A DNA stretch of 64,000 nucleotides from Fistulifera solaris (GCA_030295235.1 AP026131.1:806001-870000); one strand, 5' to 3'; positions 44,662 to 56,494 are shown, counted from the stretch's first letter. The notes: a model not told the origin generated them from the sequence alone. Translations and numbers: made by a program.

Positions 44662-47222
44662 ATGTTTCGATCACTACTCGCGCATCGGCGTACGCGATGG
44701 ACTCCTCCGAAACAGCGATGGCTTCACTTGACGCCCCGCGAAATCGATCATTTGCAGCTGCACCAAGCCGGCCGATTGGCACAATATCGCTTGGCCCGGG
44801 GTGTTCGTCTGAATGTTCCCGAGGCAGTCGCATTGATCAGTATGCAAATGATGGAAGATATTCGCAACGGAAAGGCGAGTGTTGCCGAATTGATGAGTAA
44901 GGGTCAGTCCTTGTTGGGGCGCAATCAAGTACAGAAGGGAGTCGATCAACTGATTGAACAAGTACAAGTGGAAGCGTGTTTTCCGGATGGTACCAAACTT
45001 CTGACCGTGCATAGTCCCATTGCACAAGCAGACGGTGATTTGGTGGCAGCCTTGGAAGGATCTTTTCCTGCCGGTGCCCGAACTATCCGCCTTTGCTCCA
45101 GATGATTCGGAAGATGGCGAGGAGTACACGCCGGGACAAGTCCTCCCCAGCAGCGATAATGATGTTATTACGTTGAATGCGGGACGCGACTTGATCGAGC
45201 TGCCTGTAACCAATACAGGCGACCGACCGATTCAGGTCGGTTCACACTATGCCTTTACGGAGACCAACAAAGCATTGCGATTCGATCGGCTGGCGGCCAA
45301 GAAGAAGCGATTGAATGTACCAGCTGGGGCCAGTGTTCGTTTTGAGCCAGGTGAAACCAAAAATGTCACACTTTGTGATGTTGGAGGATCGCAGACTGTG
45401 TTTATGGGCAACCAACTGCATCGTTCGAAAGACGATGCGCAGATGGAAAAAGCGCTTGGTGAGCGAAGGCTTTCAGCATGCGCCTCTGGAAGGCAAGCCG
45501 GCGCCAGGAACGGCGTATACGATGAGTCGGTCGCAGTATGCGGACATGTACGGACCGACCACAGGTGACCAGGTTGTTTTGGGCGATACCTGCTTGAAGA
45601 TTCAGGTCGAGTACGATTTTACGACGTACGGTGAGGAGTGTAAATTCGGTGGTGGCAAGACTTTGCGCGAAGGCATGGGTCAGTCGACGACGGCCACTGC
45701 TGAGGAGGCACTCGATGTTGTGATTACAAATGCTCTCATCGTTGATGCTGTCACGGGTATCATCAAGGCCGATGTGGGGATCAAAGGCAATCGCATTGTG
45801 GGAATCGGCAAAGCTGGTAACCCAGATATGATGGATGGCGTAACTCCAGGCATGATTGTCGGAGTCACTACTGACGTGATTGCCGGTGAAACGTTGATTT
45901 TGACAGCGGGTGGCATTGACACGCACATTCATTGGATTTGTCCCCAGCAAATGCCCGAGGCAATTGCGAGTGGTGTAACTACCATGTTTGGTGGTGGTAC
46001 AGGGCCTTCGGCTGGATCATGTGCTACCACCTGCACTCCTGCACCCTCGCATATCAAGACTATGCTACAAGCCACCGACTCGTTTCCAATGAACGTCGGA
46101 TTTAGTGGAAAAGGTAACACGAGTCATGCCGACACATTGGAAAGCGTTCTTCGCGCGGGTGCGAGCGGCTTCAAGTTGCATGAAGATTGGGGTACCACAC
46201 CGAGCAGTATCGACGCAGCGCTCTCCTTTGCAGACAAACATGATGTCGCCATCACCATCCACACGGATACGCTCAACGAGTCAGGCTTCGTACAAGATTC
46301 GATCGCCGCCATGAAAGGACGAACCATTCACACGTATCACACGGAAGGTGCTGGAGGAGGGCATGCTCCTGATATTTTGTGCATAGTCGGACAAAACAAC
46401 GTTTTGCCCAGTTCTACGAATCCCACACGTCCCTTTACTGTGAATACAATCGACGAACATTTGGATATGCTCATGGTCTGCCACCATCTAGACAGCCGTA
46501 TCCCAGAAGATGTTGCCTTTGCAGAGTCTCGAATTCGCGCTGAAACTATCGCTGCCGAAGATATCTTGCAAGATTGGGGTGCCATCAGTATTATCTCCAG
46601 TGATAGTCAAGCCATGGGTCGTGTCGGCGAAGTGATTTCGCGCACATGGCAAACCGCCGATAAGATGAAACGCCAACGTGGTGCTCTTCCAGAAGACGCG
46701 TCGAATAACAATGACAATCACCGTGTCAAGCGATACGTCGCTAAGTACACCATCAATCCGGCTATTGCTCACGGCATGAGTAAAGAAATCGGCAGTGTCG
46801 AAGCAGGTAAATGGGCGGATCTTGTTTTGTGGAAGCCTGCCTATTTTGGCGCCAAGCCGGAGATGATCATCAAAGGAGGTACAATTGCTTATTCGCAAAT
46901 GGGTGACGCGAACGCTAGTATTCCAACCCCGCAACCTGTCTTGATGCGTCCCATGTTTGGAGCGAATGTACCGAGCACTAGCATCGCCTTTGTCAGCGGC
47001 GCTGCTGCATCCGCTGGTGTTGGTGAAGAATACGGACTGAAGAAGAATGTAATTGGTGTAAAGAACTGCCGTGATTTGACTAAGCAAGACTTGATGTATA
47101 ACGACCGCACTCCTGATATCACGGTCGATGCTGAGACTTTCCAAGTGCGGGCGGATGGAGAGCTACTACGCTGCGACCCGGTCACCAAAGTTCCATTGGG
47201 ACAGCGATTCTTCCTCTTCTAA
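44662..47222 (+). CDS. URE: Urease (fused gamma-beta-alpha)
   Basis: Nickel metalloenzyme hydrolysing urea to ammonia and carbamate. About 852 residues without intron. The gamma part has [19 protein letters not shown] and [11 protein letters not shown]; the beta part has [18 protein letters not shown] and [12 protein letters not shown]; the alpha part starts at [18 protein letters not shown]. Active-site elements are all there: nickel ligands in [13 protein letters not shown], the carbamylated Lys in GFKLHEDWG, metal His in [13 protein letters not shown] and [16 protein letters not shown], the flap [20 protein letters not shown], and Asp in SSDSQAMGR. Single-base shifts at T4 45063-45066 and A5 45447-45451 each need one base removed; the total is then divisible by three. 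It lies close to UreG and converges on the DUF6824-like gene. Confidence 0.96.
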
Positions 47223-47286
47223 AACGTTTGATCAAAGAAGGTCAAGTTTTCTATGAGTAGGCTTTAGTAGACTGATTCGTGTAAAG

Positions 47287-47898
47287 TTATGTTCTGTCTT
47301 TATTTGCCCTTGACTTCGTCGATGATTCGCCTTGTTGGGAACTTTCTCCTCGCGACACTCGATCGTAGATTCGACTAAAAGTAGCAAAAAAGTCGACTGT
47401 TATACTTCCTATAACTGGATGCAGACCGCCCCTTTCGCGGCGATTTCTTCTTTCATGCTCAACGACCACGTCACTCTCTTCTGCCGCCGAAACAGATCGA
47501 ACGGCAACCCCTTCTTCATATGCTCTATCGCGATTCTCATCATCATCCTCACCATAAGGAAAACAATTTTCAGAGTAGTCTAATGGATGCCAAGCTAATA
47601 TCAGAAAGATGCGGCAAATGTGTGCTGCTTGGCATTCATTCGTTACTTCAAGAAATACGCCCGGTTTTTCTGGCGATTCCAACCATATGCGGCCGGGTGG
47701 ATCAAGATTGTTGAATTCGTCGAGGACTGTACGTCCTAGTAGTTGTTGAGCGTCCATGGAAGGTTGATTTTTGTAGTCGTCCTTGTATTTTTCGATGAGC
47801 TGTTCGAATTGGAATGCGCTTGGCGTGGAGGCGTTTGAAATGCGACCTTCTTGCGTGACGTATACATCATTGCCTTGCGCAATCGGCAACGAATTCAT
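47287..47898 (-). CDS. DUF6824-like protein
   Basis: 203 residues from the ATG at 47898. The N-terminal 100 residues follow the pattern of the DUF6824 family common in diatoms: NDVYVTQEGRISNASTPSAF, FEQLIEKYKDDYKNQPSMD, LLGRTVLDEFNNLDPPGRIW and FLEVTNECQAAHICRIFL replace the usual N-D-V-L-x-G-R-G-G start, K-rich middle and GGRF end. The second half is acidic, then basic and probably disordered. Function unknown. It sits between urease and UreG, antisense to both, and ends 64 bp from the urease stop. The start could be further upstream in the same frame, but no ATG is found before a stop at about 47978. Confidence 0.6.
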   Translation of the reverse strand: MNSLPIAQGNDVYVTQEGRISNASTPSAFQFEQLIEKYKDDYKNQPSMDAQQLLGRTVLDEFNNLDPPGRIWLESPEKPGVFLEVTNECQAAHICRIFLILAWHPLDYSENCFPYGEDDDENRDRAYEEGVAVRSVSAAEESDVVVEHERRNRRERGGLHPVIGSITVDFFATFSRIYDRVSRGESSQQGESSTKSRANKDRT

Positions 47899-48591
47899 CG
47901 TATTGATCGTTTCAAACTCTAACGAGGCAGGAGAGATAGAATCGCTCCTTCGCAATGGCGAAGGCAGGTTTACCTTTACCTATTTGCTTCAAGATTTGCT
48001 TTTGTGTGAAGTGTGAACTCTCACAAAGGCTCATTTTGCTCGAACGAGCAAAACGAAAAATCAAAGCTTTCCATTTCCATGTGCTTTATGTTCAAACTTC
48101 AACATGCACACTGGAGACTAAAGTAGTCTTGCGTTCGTCGTCGTCACTCGTTGTCCATGACCTGTTTGTACTACAAAATTGCATATACAACAACTTCCAC
48201 TTTCCGAGGCCGAACTTCCAGAAGCAAGAAGCAAGTTTCCACATACTTTGTACTATCGGAAAGATTGTATAAGACACGCACGCAACACGCAACAGCAAAA
48301 TCAGTAGTGACTAGTGACTGAGTATTGAGTCACTCAATCAGGAAACGTGAACGGATAACGTGACTGGTTCTGTAGAGGACCTAAATAAACTCTCAGGTCC
48401 GTTAAGGTTACCTGGTAGCACTTAGTCTAAGCCGAAAATGCTCACGAAGACGAGGAAGCATAAACTTCTCGGATCTTTTCCACGGCTTCGGCTCTTCGAA
48501 AAATCTTTTTTCTTTGCGGTTGCAGCCGATAAGGGAAACAGAAGTGTTGTTGTTTCCTCATCTCATTGCCATTTTCTATATCAAGCGAAAC
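47899..48591. other. Intergenic: divergent promoter of DUF6824-like gene and UreG
   Basis: This 0.7 kb gap lies between two divergent genes and contains no supported gene. A short inverted copy of AGTGACTAGTGACTGAGT-type sequence near 48303-48322 is the only local pattern. Confidence 0.45.
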
Positions 48592-49362
48592 ATGATAACC
48601 AGCTTTCGAAACGGCAATACCAAAGCACTAGCAGCGTGGCTGCAGAAGTGCCAACAACGCTCTCACTATTCCTACCGAGGACCGGGTCAGTACAGTCGCA
48701 CTTTGGAGGTCCGAGAACGCCTTTGGAAAGAGCGCGATTTCAAAGAACGTGGTTTTACCGTGGGAATCGGTGGACCGGTCGGATCGGGAAAGACTCACCT
48801 TGTGTTGGCACTGTGTCAACAGATGGAAATCGCCGGCGTCGTGACGAATGATATCTTTACCGCTGAAGATGCCAACTTCTTGACGCACAAAGAGGCTTTG
48901 CCGGCCGATCGTATTCGTGCCGTGGAAACCGGTGGATGTCCTCATGCTGCCATTCGAGAAGATGTGAGCATGAACTTGTCGGCACTGGAAGAACTGACGT
49001 CGTCCATTCCGGACGAGCCACAGGCCAATCGACTGCTCTTGTGCGAATCGGGTGGTGACAACTTGGCGGCCAATTTCTCGGCGGAACTGGCGGATTTGAT
49101 GATTTATGTCATTGATGTAGCCGGAGGTACGAAAGTGCCGCGCAAAGGTGGACCGGGCGTGTGTGAGTCTGATCTATTAGTCATCAACAAGTCGGATATT
49201 GCCGAGGCCGTGAATTCGGATCTGGATGTTATGTACGCTGATGCCACACGAATGCGAGGTGAAGAAGCAACAGTGGTGTTGGCTTCCGTCAAATATGGCA
49301 AAGGAATGCTGGATATTCAAGATTTTATTTGGAAGAATTATCAGCATGCCATGTCACTGTAA
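48592..49362 (+). CDS. UREG: Urease accessory GTPase UreG
   Basis: SIMIBI-class GTPase that powers nickel insertion into urease. 256 residues from the ATG at 48592, a single exon with an intact frame. Motifs are the P-loop [13 protein letters not shown], the nickel-relay motif [18 protein letters not shown] with the conserved CPH, the switch region [16 protein letters not shown], and the base-recognition NKSD in [13 protein letters not shown]. The first 40 residues ([20 protein letters not shown]) are basic and not conserved; a targeting role is possible. UreD/UreH and UreF, its usual partners, are not in this window. It lies 1.4 kb from urease on the same strand. Confidence 0.95.
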   Translation: MITSFRNGNTKALAAWLQKCQQRSHYSYRGPGQYSRTLEVRERLWKERDFKERGFTVGIGGPVGSGKTHLVLALCQQMEIAGVVTNDIFTAEDANFLTHKEALPADRIRAVETGGCPHAAIREDVSMNLSALEELTSSIPDEPQANRLLLCESGGDNLAANFSAELADLMIYVIDVAGGTKVPRKGGPGVCESDLLVINKSDIAEAVNSDLDVMYADATRMRGEEATVVLASVKYGKGMLDIQDFIWKNYQHAMSL

Positions 49363-49646
49363 AGAGCATTTGAAAGAGTGCAGTTTGCACAAAAAACTGT
49401 TACGCAAAGGTAGAAGTATAGTTGCTGAGGAGAAGAATCACAAGCACGGCTCTTACTCTTGCGTGGATGATATGATGTGCAACATTTCATGTATGTAGTA
49501 CTGTAGGTATTGAACATTTAAAACAGTCAAAGGAAAAGGCTCATTGTGTTACCCTAGCTGTACCAACTAGTCCACAAGCTACTATTGCTACCAGTTTTTT
49601 CATCTCAATCAAAGTTGCTAGTCACTACAAGCAAAAAAGCCGCCGT

Positions 49647-50231
49647 CTACGACTCACCGTACTTGTCTCGAAACGTCGAGATGGAAGTCCCCGACTTTGC
49701 TGCAGCGGCGTTCACTTGCGGTTTCCAATTGGGGTCATTTTCACGCACATACTTGTCGGCTTGAATTTGGGCTGCGGTACGTTTCCGCGCTTCACGGGCT
49801 TCTTGCTTTTCCCGTTCTAATTTCTGTTCCGCCAGCAGACGTGCTTTTTGTTTCTCGGTCAACGGTGCCTGTGAGGTGTTCGTGGTAGCTGCTTTCGGAA
49901 CGAGCACGGAAACACGTTGAAATGCACCAGCAATTAATGCCACAACGCTATCGAGTCCTTCAGGGACTGTAGTGACTTTCAGCATATCTTCATTCTCCAC
50001 GGTCATTCGAGAAAAACCGGCAACTTGTGTCAACAGCATCATGATGGTGGGATACCGAGTCAAGTTATGAATTTTAGCATTTCCTAGACGCAATGATCGG
50101 AACTTTTCATCATCCTCGGTCGCGAGATTGTGTAAAATGGTTTGCAACATTTTTAGAATATTCGACTTTTCGCTTGCGCTGACATTCACGTCATGCTCAA
50201 ATGTAGTAATCAAGGCAGCCGCTTGAGTCAT
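49647..50231 (-). CDS. PUB-domain protein
   Basis: 194 residues, single exon. The N-terminal half (NILKMLQTILHNLATEDDEK to PTIMMLLTQVAGFSR, residues 23-75) matches the PUB/PUG domain, a small helical module of peptide:N-glycanase, HOIP and some UBX proteins that binds the C-terminal tail of the p97/Cdc48 ATPase. A charged helix follows (KQKARLLAEQKLEREKQEA), and the tail contains ADKYVRENDPNWKP. A role in Cdc48-linked ubiquitin or ER quality control is inferred from the domain. There is no transglutaminase or ubiquitin-like domain. Confidence 0.8.
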   Translation of the reverse strand: MTQAAALITTFEHDVNVSASEKSNILKMLQTILHNLATEDDEKFRSLRLGNAKIHNLTRYPTIMMLLTQVAGFSRMTVENEDMLKVTTVPEGLDSVVALIAGAFQRVSVLVPKAATTNTSQAPLTEKQKARLLAEQKLEREKQEAREARKRTAAQIQADKYVRENDPNWKPQVNAAAAKSGTSISTFRDKYGES

Positions 50232-52202
50232 CCGGGTAGTAAAGGAAACGGGAAATAGGCTCTAGCAACGATGAAAATGATACCACCAGCGGCAAATAAA
50301 AGGTTGATGCCTTCAACTGAAGAATTAGAACACCCTCACCACGTCGTTTCGTTTTGATGCGAAAGGTAGAAAAGTAGTGCGTTGCATGTTGCATTGCTCC
50401 GAAATTCCGACGTGACGCGGAAAGAAGAAGAACGGGGATGAATGAACATGCTGACGTCAACTATAAAAAATGTAGTAAGAGTTTTTGAGTCACAGACCTC
50501 ATTTTGGTCACGAGTTTAAAACAGGGTCCAGTCTGTCCGTGCGTCCTGAAGTTCGTTTTTGATACGCGCTCCGACATGTCGCAACAAGGAAGTATCGCTC
50601 CGAAGGTTAGAATACTTATTTGTCTTACACTGGCCTTATTTCTACTTTGAAGAGCTACTGTTGCAAAACGTCAATTTTTGCTCCAAAATGCAAGGGGGTT
50701 GCCCATGATTTTTGGCCCATTTTTTTGCGCCCACTTCATTCGATCGCAATCATCGATTTTGGGACGAGAAACCTTTCGTCGCATGGCGTTTTTTTGATAA
50801 ATGTCATCACTCTTCATCAATTAGATGGTATAACGACGAAAATTACGCAAAAGGCGTTCAATTTACTGTTAAATACTGCATGATTTGACGCTCTTGCGGT
50901 CAATACGTCGCGACCGACGCCCGTTGTTGTGACAATGATCGCACGAATAATAGTCGACTCGCGTGGTTTATCATCAATCGTCAATCATCGATCATCCAGG
51001 CATCCCAAACATGTTTTCTTTTCACCATCTACGTAGAGGTGGCCGTCATCGACGATCAGTCAATCATGGTTAGATCAAATAATACAAATAGGTGTTTGTC
51101 GTTTATGCCAGAAATACCCGGAGTGGATCGAACATGGGCGAAGCGGAGTGCAACAGGGATGATAGCCGTGGTTCCGCTTGAAGATGGGAGCAGCAAGGGT
51201 TTCTCCCGGTTAGCACGTTTTCGCCCTCCGAAGTCAAACCAGGTTTTACTTTGTGTTCGCGTTGCAGAGAGAACAAATACCCGATACCCGTACACCCAAT
51301 CGTCCAGACATCGATGGTGGAAATTCTTGCGAAACAAATAGACACTCCTGCCTCGGAATCGATTCAAAAAAACATTCGTTAACAGGAGAGGTCGATGTTG
51401 GAGCGTGAAGCGTTTGGTTATCTAGCCGGATCGTCACAGAAGAATTTCGACGTTTCAGTACGGACGGCGAGTTGATGTCGTGGGGAAGTTTTTCTCGTGT
51501 CCTTCACAAAATCATTAGATTTGTCACGGAATTGGGACATGATGAACGAATGTTGTCCGTTTCTACTCGATACTAAGAGCCGCAGAAACAGATCAACCTT
51601 GTTGATCTCCGAGCAGATGCTCGCAGCATTCCGCCGAAGTCGGCAAATGCCGATAGAGCAGTCGAAATACCGAAGTCAGAGAAAAGGTTTGTTTTTCGTA
51701 TCAGTTCAATCGATACGGCTTTCGCGCTAAGTGGATAGTTGGCGATGATAATTTACTATCAACTGCAGCAATTGCAACCGGGTCTGTGGTATCATTCTGA
51801 ATTAGAATACGAAGCGCTGTTGCATCGTGTTGGAAAAGGAAAAGAAATCAGTGACTGGGAAACTGACTGCGTACGAGCGGTTTTTTTCCGTGCGAAGAAA
51901 CGTGCGGCCATACGTCCATCGCTTGCAGAATGAGTCACGACACCTCTCGAAAGGCCCTATTCTCGCCTGGACATTTTAAGCGAATCTACTGTCGATTTAG
52001 TTGCCGAGAGGGAAACTTGAGCTAGGTCTTCCGCATGCCAGCCCCGAATCATCTCAATCCCGTTACAAACAGGAAAAGGTCTAATGTCTAATCAACTATG
52101 GAAGTCACGACTGATCTCAAAGACTGACATTAAGCAAATCACTTCAACTATGTATCGTTTACATGCAATAGGCTTATCGCCCGGTACTCTCGTTGTCTGC
52201 GC
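50232..52202. other. Gene-poor 2 kb stretch
   Basis: Several open frames of 60-100 codons exist on both strands (for example 51039-51341, 51497-51730, 51739-51933), but none shows a domain, a plausible intron pattern or compositional coherence. A CRE palindrome at 50452 belongs to the PUB gene promoter side. The segment may hold a decayed or spliced gene that I cannot recognise. Confidence 0.45.
50452..50459. promoter_or_regulatory. CRE palindrome TGACGTCA
   Basis: A perfect TGACGTCA octamer about 220 bp upstream of the PUB-domain start, with TGACGC at 50413-50418 nearby. These are bZIP-type sites. Function is inferred from the motif only. Confidence 0.4.
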
Positions 52203-53669
52203 TTACAAACTCTTCTTCTCACCCGGGTTTCGTAGAAATTCCTGGATTGTTTCTGCCGTCACATCCGTTTGGTTGCTAACATAGTAAGCTCCGCCGTTGG
52301 GTACGTCGATAAGGGCTAAGACAGGTTCTTCCGATGGGGCACCGAGTTTCAATGTGTCTCGCAAGATAGTGACCAACCCGCCAGAAGACGTCGCCCAATA
52401 GAACCGTAAACTCTTATCATCTTTGTTATTCTCTGCAGCTGTCTGAAGCGCTTCTCGAATGTCATCTTGTTCCGAGTCATCACCAGCTTCGTGAAACACC
52501 ACCACGCATCTCTGTTGGTTGATCGCATTGCCAGCACTGTTCAAGTCGCCGTACATCTTGGGATAATACGGAAAATCCGAAATGTAATCGCCGCTTTGAA
52601 TTACATCACGGACATTGTCGCTGATGACTTCTCGTTCTGGGCTTAACATGATAAGAGCCGGAATACCCCGGACTCCCAAGCGAGCGGATAACGCCGCCTT
52701 GACTTGTCGTTCGTTGTAGGGAATTGCACCAAAGGACATGGACCCCCAATATTCATCAAAGCCTGCTTGATCGCGATCCGAACTGACAAACAGGAGCTTC
52801 ACAATACAATCAGAGAACAAAATTGGAACTTCCATACGATCAAATTCAACCCGTCGGTCACTTTTTTATAACGAAACGTACCTCGAAATCCTGACGTTGT
52901 TGTTTCCAAAGCCGTGTAGGCCTTGGAAAGAACCGGCGTGAATCGCTGACACGGTGGGCACCAATGTGCACTAAAGTAAAGCATCAGATACTTCCCATCC
53001 AATTCAGACATGGGAACAGCTTCTTTGTTCGAATCAAGATAGAAGCTGGGCAACAGATCCGCAATCGGTTGAGGTCTCCAGGGGGAAATCCTCGGCACGT
53101 GCCGACAGTTCTCCTACACCATCCAGAGTCAAAGGGAGCCGTCGGTATCCACCGCAACCAGATGAGGGATACCTTGCGCTTCGTAGCGACTCGCCAACGG
53201 ACCCATGGCCGGAGATTGGTGCGGCAAGCAGTACCAAGGCATCTCGCCGGCGTATCCTTTGTATTCCTCGGCGGTCCGATCCATCGAGCAAAAGACTATC
53301 TCAAAGTCCTCGGAGCCCGTTTGCTGCTGTTTGCGTTTTTGATAAAACTCTTTCAGCATAGGAGTGAAACGGCGGCAAGCTGCAAGAGAGGCGAAAAATG
53401 TGTAAGTGCATTCAAATCAATGCATCCTTTGCGATTATTCTTTTGCTTTCTACGTACGTCCACACCAATGCGCCGAGAAGTAAAACAAGACCTAAAGAAG
53501 AATGAGAAATTTGAGTCAAAGAGTAGCGGTTAGCTTCCCTCCCTTCCTTCATACTCACCACTTTGTTTGCTAAAATCTCGATCGGTGCAACATGTTTCTC
53601 TAACGATGGACTCCACAAAAGTGTGTCCTTTCCCAATAAGTCAATGATTTCCTGATTCGTCACTGTCAT
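52203..53669 (-). CDS. Nucleoredoxin with two thioredoxin-like domains
   Basis: Thiol-disulfide oxidoreductase, about 411 residues, four exons: 53669-53559, 53491-53458, 53379-52882 and 52796-52203, with GT-AG introns of 67, 78 and 85 nt. Domain one has VVLFYFSAHWCGPCRRFTPM with a WCGPC active site split by the second intron; domain two has LMLYFSAHWCPPCQRFTPVL with WCPPC, the nucleoredoxin/tryparedoxin type. RLGVRGIPALIML supplies the cis-proline of the second fold, and a third thioredoxin-like tail without cysteines ends LRNPGEKKSL. Three run-length shifts (53131-53133, 53081-53085, 52903-52905) must be corrected; then the length is divisible by three. No targeting peptide, so cytosol or nucleus is likely. 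Nucleoredoxins keep antioxidant enzymes and signalling proteins reduced. Confidence 0.88.
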
Positions 53670-54307
53670 TCTTCCTGTGATTAGCGGTCTCTAAAACTTG
53701 TTTATTGATAAGGATTGTTGTTGTTACAAAAAGCAAGAACGATCGAATATCAAATCGGCTCCATCGCATTATTGCATTTGCGAAATTGCGGCGAGCGCGA
53801 TTTAATCAGCGCACGATTGAGTTTCAGTCGTGAGACCTAATGCATTCGGGGAGCACTAGAAAAATACGGCTACGCCCAGGGGACCATACAAAATACGAAT
53901 AATTATAGTCCGCGATTTGCGGTTCCCTTCCTGAATAGGACTTGTCAACGCACCTGCTATCGTCGTTACGGACGACTTTGACGAAACAACAGCCTTAAGG
54001 TGCCGAATATCATCTGTTCGACCACGAACTAAGATAATGAAATCAAGAAGATGATCTGTATTCAACGACATCAGCATCAACATATCCGATTCCCTTCATG
54101 CCGAAATTAGCAGTAGATAAACATCTGAGCCAAAGGCGAATAGTGGCTTCTCGAGGGTAGTAGTTCATTGATTGCAATTCAGCTCTTAATCGGCTATTGG
54201 TACAAGCATTAAAAATTAGTTTCACTTACAAATTTCTTTCCTCTTACAACCTTGCTTTATCTTAGTAGTTCTACTCCAGGCAACTACCTTTTTGAAAAGC
54301 ATCACGA
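53670..54307. other. Intergenic, weak repeat match
   Basis: This 0.64 kb gap contains GATTGAGTTTCAGTCGTGAG at 53816-53835, a weak match to the hairpin-repeat core. Short frames on the minus strand show no domain. No gene called. Confidence 0.5.
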
Positions 54308-54967
54308 TTAGAGCTCTTCCTTTCCCGAGCCATTGTTCGCTTTCAAAACCGACTTCATCAAACTCAACGACGTAGTGCGTTCCGTTTGGAAGGCAAGATA
54401 CTCCTCTTCCATTCGCTTCTTAGTGGCCGTGTAATCTTGCTCGGAGGCAGTGAGTTCTTCGCTGACTTGTTTGATTTTCTGTTCCAATTCATTGTCGCTC
54501 ATCTGTTTATATGCTTGGAGAAGTTCCTTTTGCTCGGTTGTGCAAACGTCCTGGTTCGCCGCACTGCAGAGAGGCTTCAGATTGGTTTGTACAAATAGTT
54601 GGAGAGAATCCAAGTCGCGTTTCCCAGCGTACTTCTCCAAAGTGCCACTCGGGTCACCGTAAAAAAGCGTCGGATAACCCTTGACCCCGTACTTTTTGCA
54701 GAACGCTTGCATCGTGTCGTTGGCGGAGCATTCGACATCACCAATCACATAATAAGGATTGCTTTCGTGAGCCTTCATGAGCTCGTCCCAGGCGGGCTTC
54801 ATTTTCTTACAATGACCGCACCAAGAGGCGAAAAATTTGACAAAGACCGATTTGCCGGAAGTGACTTCATCCCAATTATCGGGGGTGAGATTCACGGCGA
54901 ACACTCCAGGGAGACGGTACAGAGCGCCGAATAGTAGCAAAACGAAATTAAAAGCGGTGACCCTCAT
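54308..54967 (-). CDS. ER protein disulfide isomerase-like protein (single thioredoxin domain, KEEL end)
   Basis: 219 residues, single exon. The signal peptide (FNFVLLLFGALYRLPGVFA) is followed by one PDI a-type domain: NLTPDNWDEV, active site FFASWCGHCKKMKPAWDEL, VECSANDTMQAFCKKYGV and the cis-proline in GYPTLFYGD. The C-terminal 80 residues form a charged helix, probably a coiled coil (QMSDNELEQKIKQVSEELTA), and the protein ends GSGKEEL, a KDEL-type retention signal variant. It therefore likely acts in the ER lumen in oxidative folding. It follows the nucleoredoxin gene on the same strand, 640 bp upstream of it. Confidence 0.9.
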   Translation of the reverse strand: MRVTAFNFVLLLFGALYRLPGVFAVNLTPDNWDEVTSGKSVFVKFFASWCGHCKKMKPAWDELMKAHESNPYYVIGDVECSANDTMQAFCKKYGVKGYPTLFYGDPSGTLEKYAGKRDLDSLQLFVQTNLKPLCSAANQDVCTTEQKELLQAYKQMSDNELEQKIKQVSEELTASEQDYTATKKRMEEEYLAFQTERTTSLSLMKSVLKANNGSGKEEL

Positions 54968-55487
54968 TGTATGTTTGGGTTGATAATGTTGATTACCTTT
55001 CGCTTATATTGCACAAATCTTTTTTTATGCTGTATCTGTCGCTGGCGGCGCAATGTATAATAAAGTACCTGCTATACAGGATTTCTGTCAATAATAATAA
55101 CCGACATATACCCACTCCCGACTCACACTTCCTGTAAATTTACTGTCTTTTTATCAATAAATTTCTTGGCTATTGTAAATTACTTGCACAGACTTTCTGT
55201 CTACCCGGTAGTCATTTTTACTCCCAGCTCACATTTCCACAAATACTCGATGCTGCGCCGCAAGCCGTAAGAATGATAAAGAGCTCAAATTGTAGAAAGG
55301 CAAAGAAGTAGAACTAGTCGCGAAGGTTGTGGTGTCCTCAAAGACATGTCAAGTTTTTGTTAGCAATCAGCATCAACGTGATATTCAACGTCGACAAATT
55401 CACATCATCAGTTGCCATTAACTCTATGAGAGGATCATACCTTACAAGAAAGATTGATTCCCACAATACCAGCCGTGTAACACGGTG
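54968..55487. other. Intergenic, no feature seen
   Basis: This 520-bp AT-rich gap lies upstream of the PDI-like gene and downstream of the YdcF-like gene. It has no gene and no evident repeat. Confidence 0.5.
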
Positions 55488-56494
55488 TCATTGATTCCGA
55501 GCTCCACCGTAGCTTTCTTTCACCAGTTTGGCTGTTTCCGGAAGCCGATTTTCCCTCGCGCGCCCAACAAGTTTACTTGCCGTATACATAGCATGTTGCT
55601 CGTTTATAAATTTCCAAAGTAGCTCAAGGCTATTGAATTTTTGTCGCAACACTGATATGGACTTCAACGAAGTCGCTTCTTTTACCTGCCGTGCCGCGAT
55701 AGCGTCTTTCCCCAAACCCTTATCGGGTGATTGCAAAAATAGTAGATTGTAACCAGCGTTGTCCAATCCAAATATCCATTCAAAAATCGCCTTGGTACGG
55801 GCCATGTGAAACTGCAGGAAAAAGGCGGGCTTGTGAGAGAAACTAACGACATGAAGGCGAACGACAAGACACGCACTTTGTTGGTTATGACGAGCAAATT
55901 CCTCCACCCATTGATATCCGTATGGCTCGTCCTCGCAAAGAAAGAGTTCCCGATTGTATCAAAAGATGTTGTTTCGACGTATACATTTTTTATCAGTGAA
56001 TATTTCTCTTCCAGATAAGCAGCGCAGGAGGTGGATTCAAATATGGGCAATCCATCGGTAGAAAGTAACTGCGGTAAATGCTTTGTTCCAGCCGAAAGGC
56101 ATAATATTGGTAATGTGCTTCGATTTGATCGACGTCGTCGTGAACGGCTACCAGCGGCGGAATCGGTTATGTTCTGATGCCGTTGCACAATGGCAGCGCC
56201 ATCGTCGCATCGGCGTTGCACATATCGCGGTGGTTTATCTAGTGCCGACGGGACCCCGCCTCCCAATATAAGTACAGCATCCAACGACCGAACAATGGAG
56301 TCAGGAATTTCATCCACGCGACTGTAAAGCGATTTTTGATCAACGGAAGCTGTCGGCATTTCAATATACGAGGCCACAACTAACAGCGAAATGATGCCGA
56401 CAAACCCCATCGTGGCTGCTAAAATGCCTCGAAATGATTTGTCTGCTGCAATGCTCCCTTTGTCCTTGATTCGACGGAATCGAGAACGCGACAT
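55488..56494 (-). CDS. YdcF/SanA-like (DUF218) membrane-anchored protein
   Basis: 313 residues in exons 56494-55877 and 55811-55488 (65-nt intron). A basic N terminus (MSRSRFRRIKDK) and one helix (ILAATMGFVGIISLLVVASY) suggest a type II anchor. The DUF218 domain shows strand motif DAVLILGGGVP, RCDDGAAIVQRHQ, ILCLSAGTKH, a Glu-Thr-Ser segment YVETTSFDTIGNSFFAR, and, across the intron, LLVITNKFHMARTKAIFEWIF. Bacterial members (YdcF, SanA) have a Rossmann-like fold; their biochemical function is not settled. An SRRRRSN insertion at about residues 118-124 is basic and unusual. Conserved in diatoms by appearance, not verified. Confidence 0.8.

Noticed and set aside
50232-52202. Several 60-100-codon frames as small genes
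   Set aside because: None has a domain, plausible splice partners or consistent composition on either strand; frames of this length are expected by chance.
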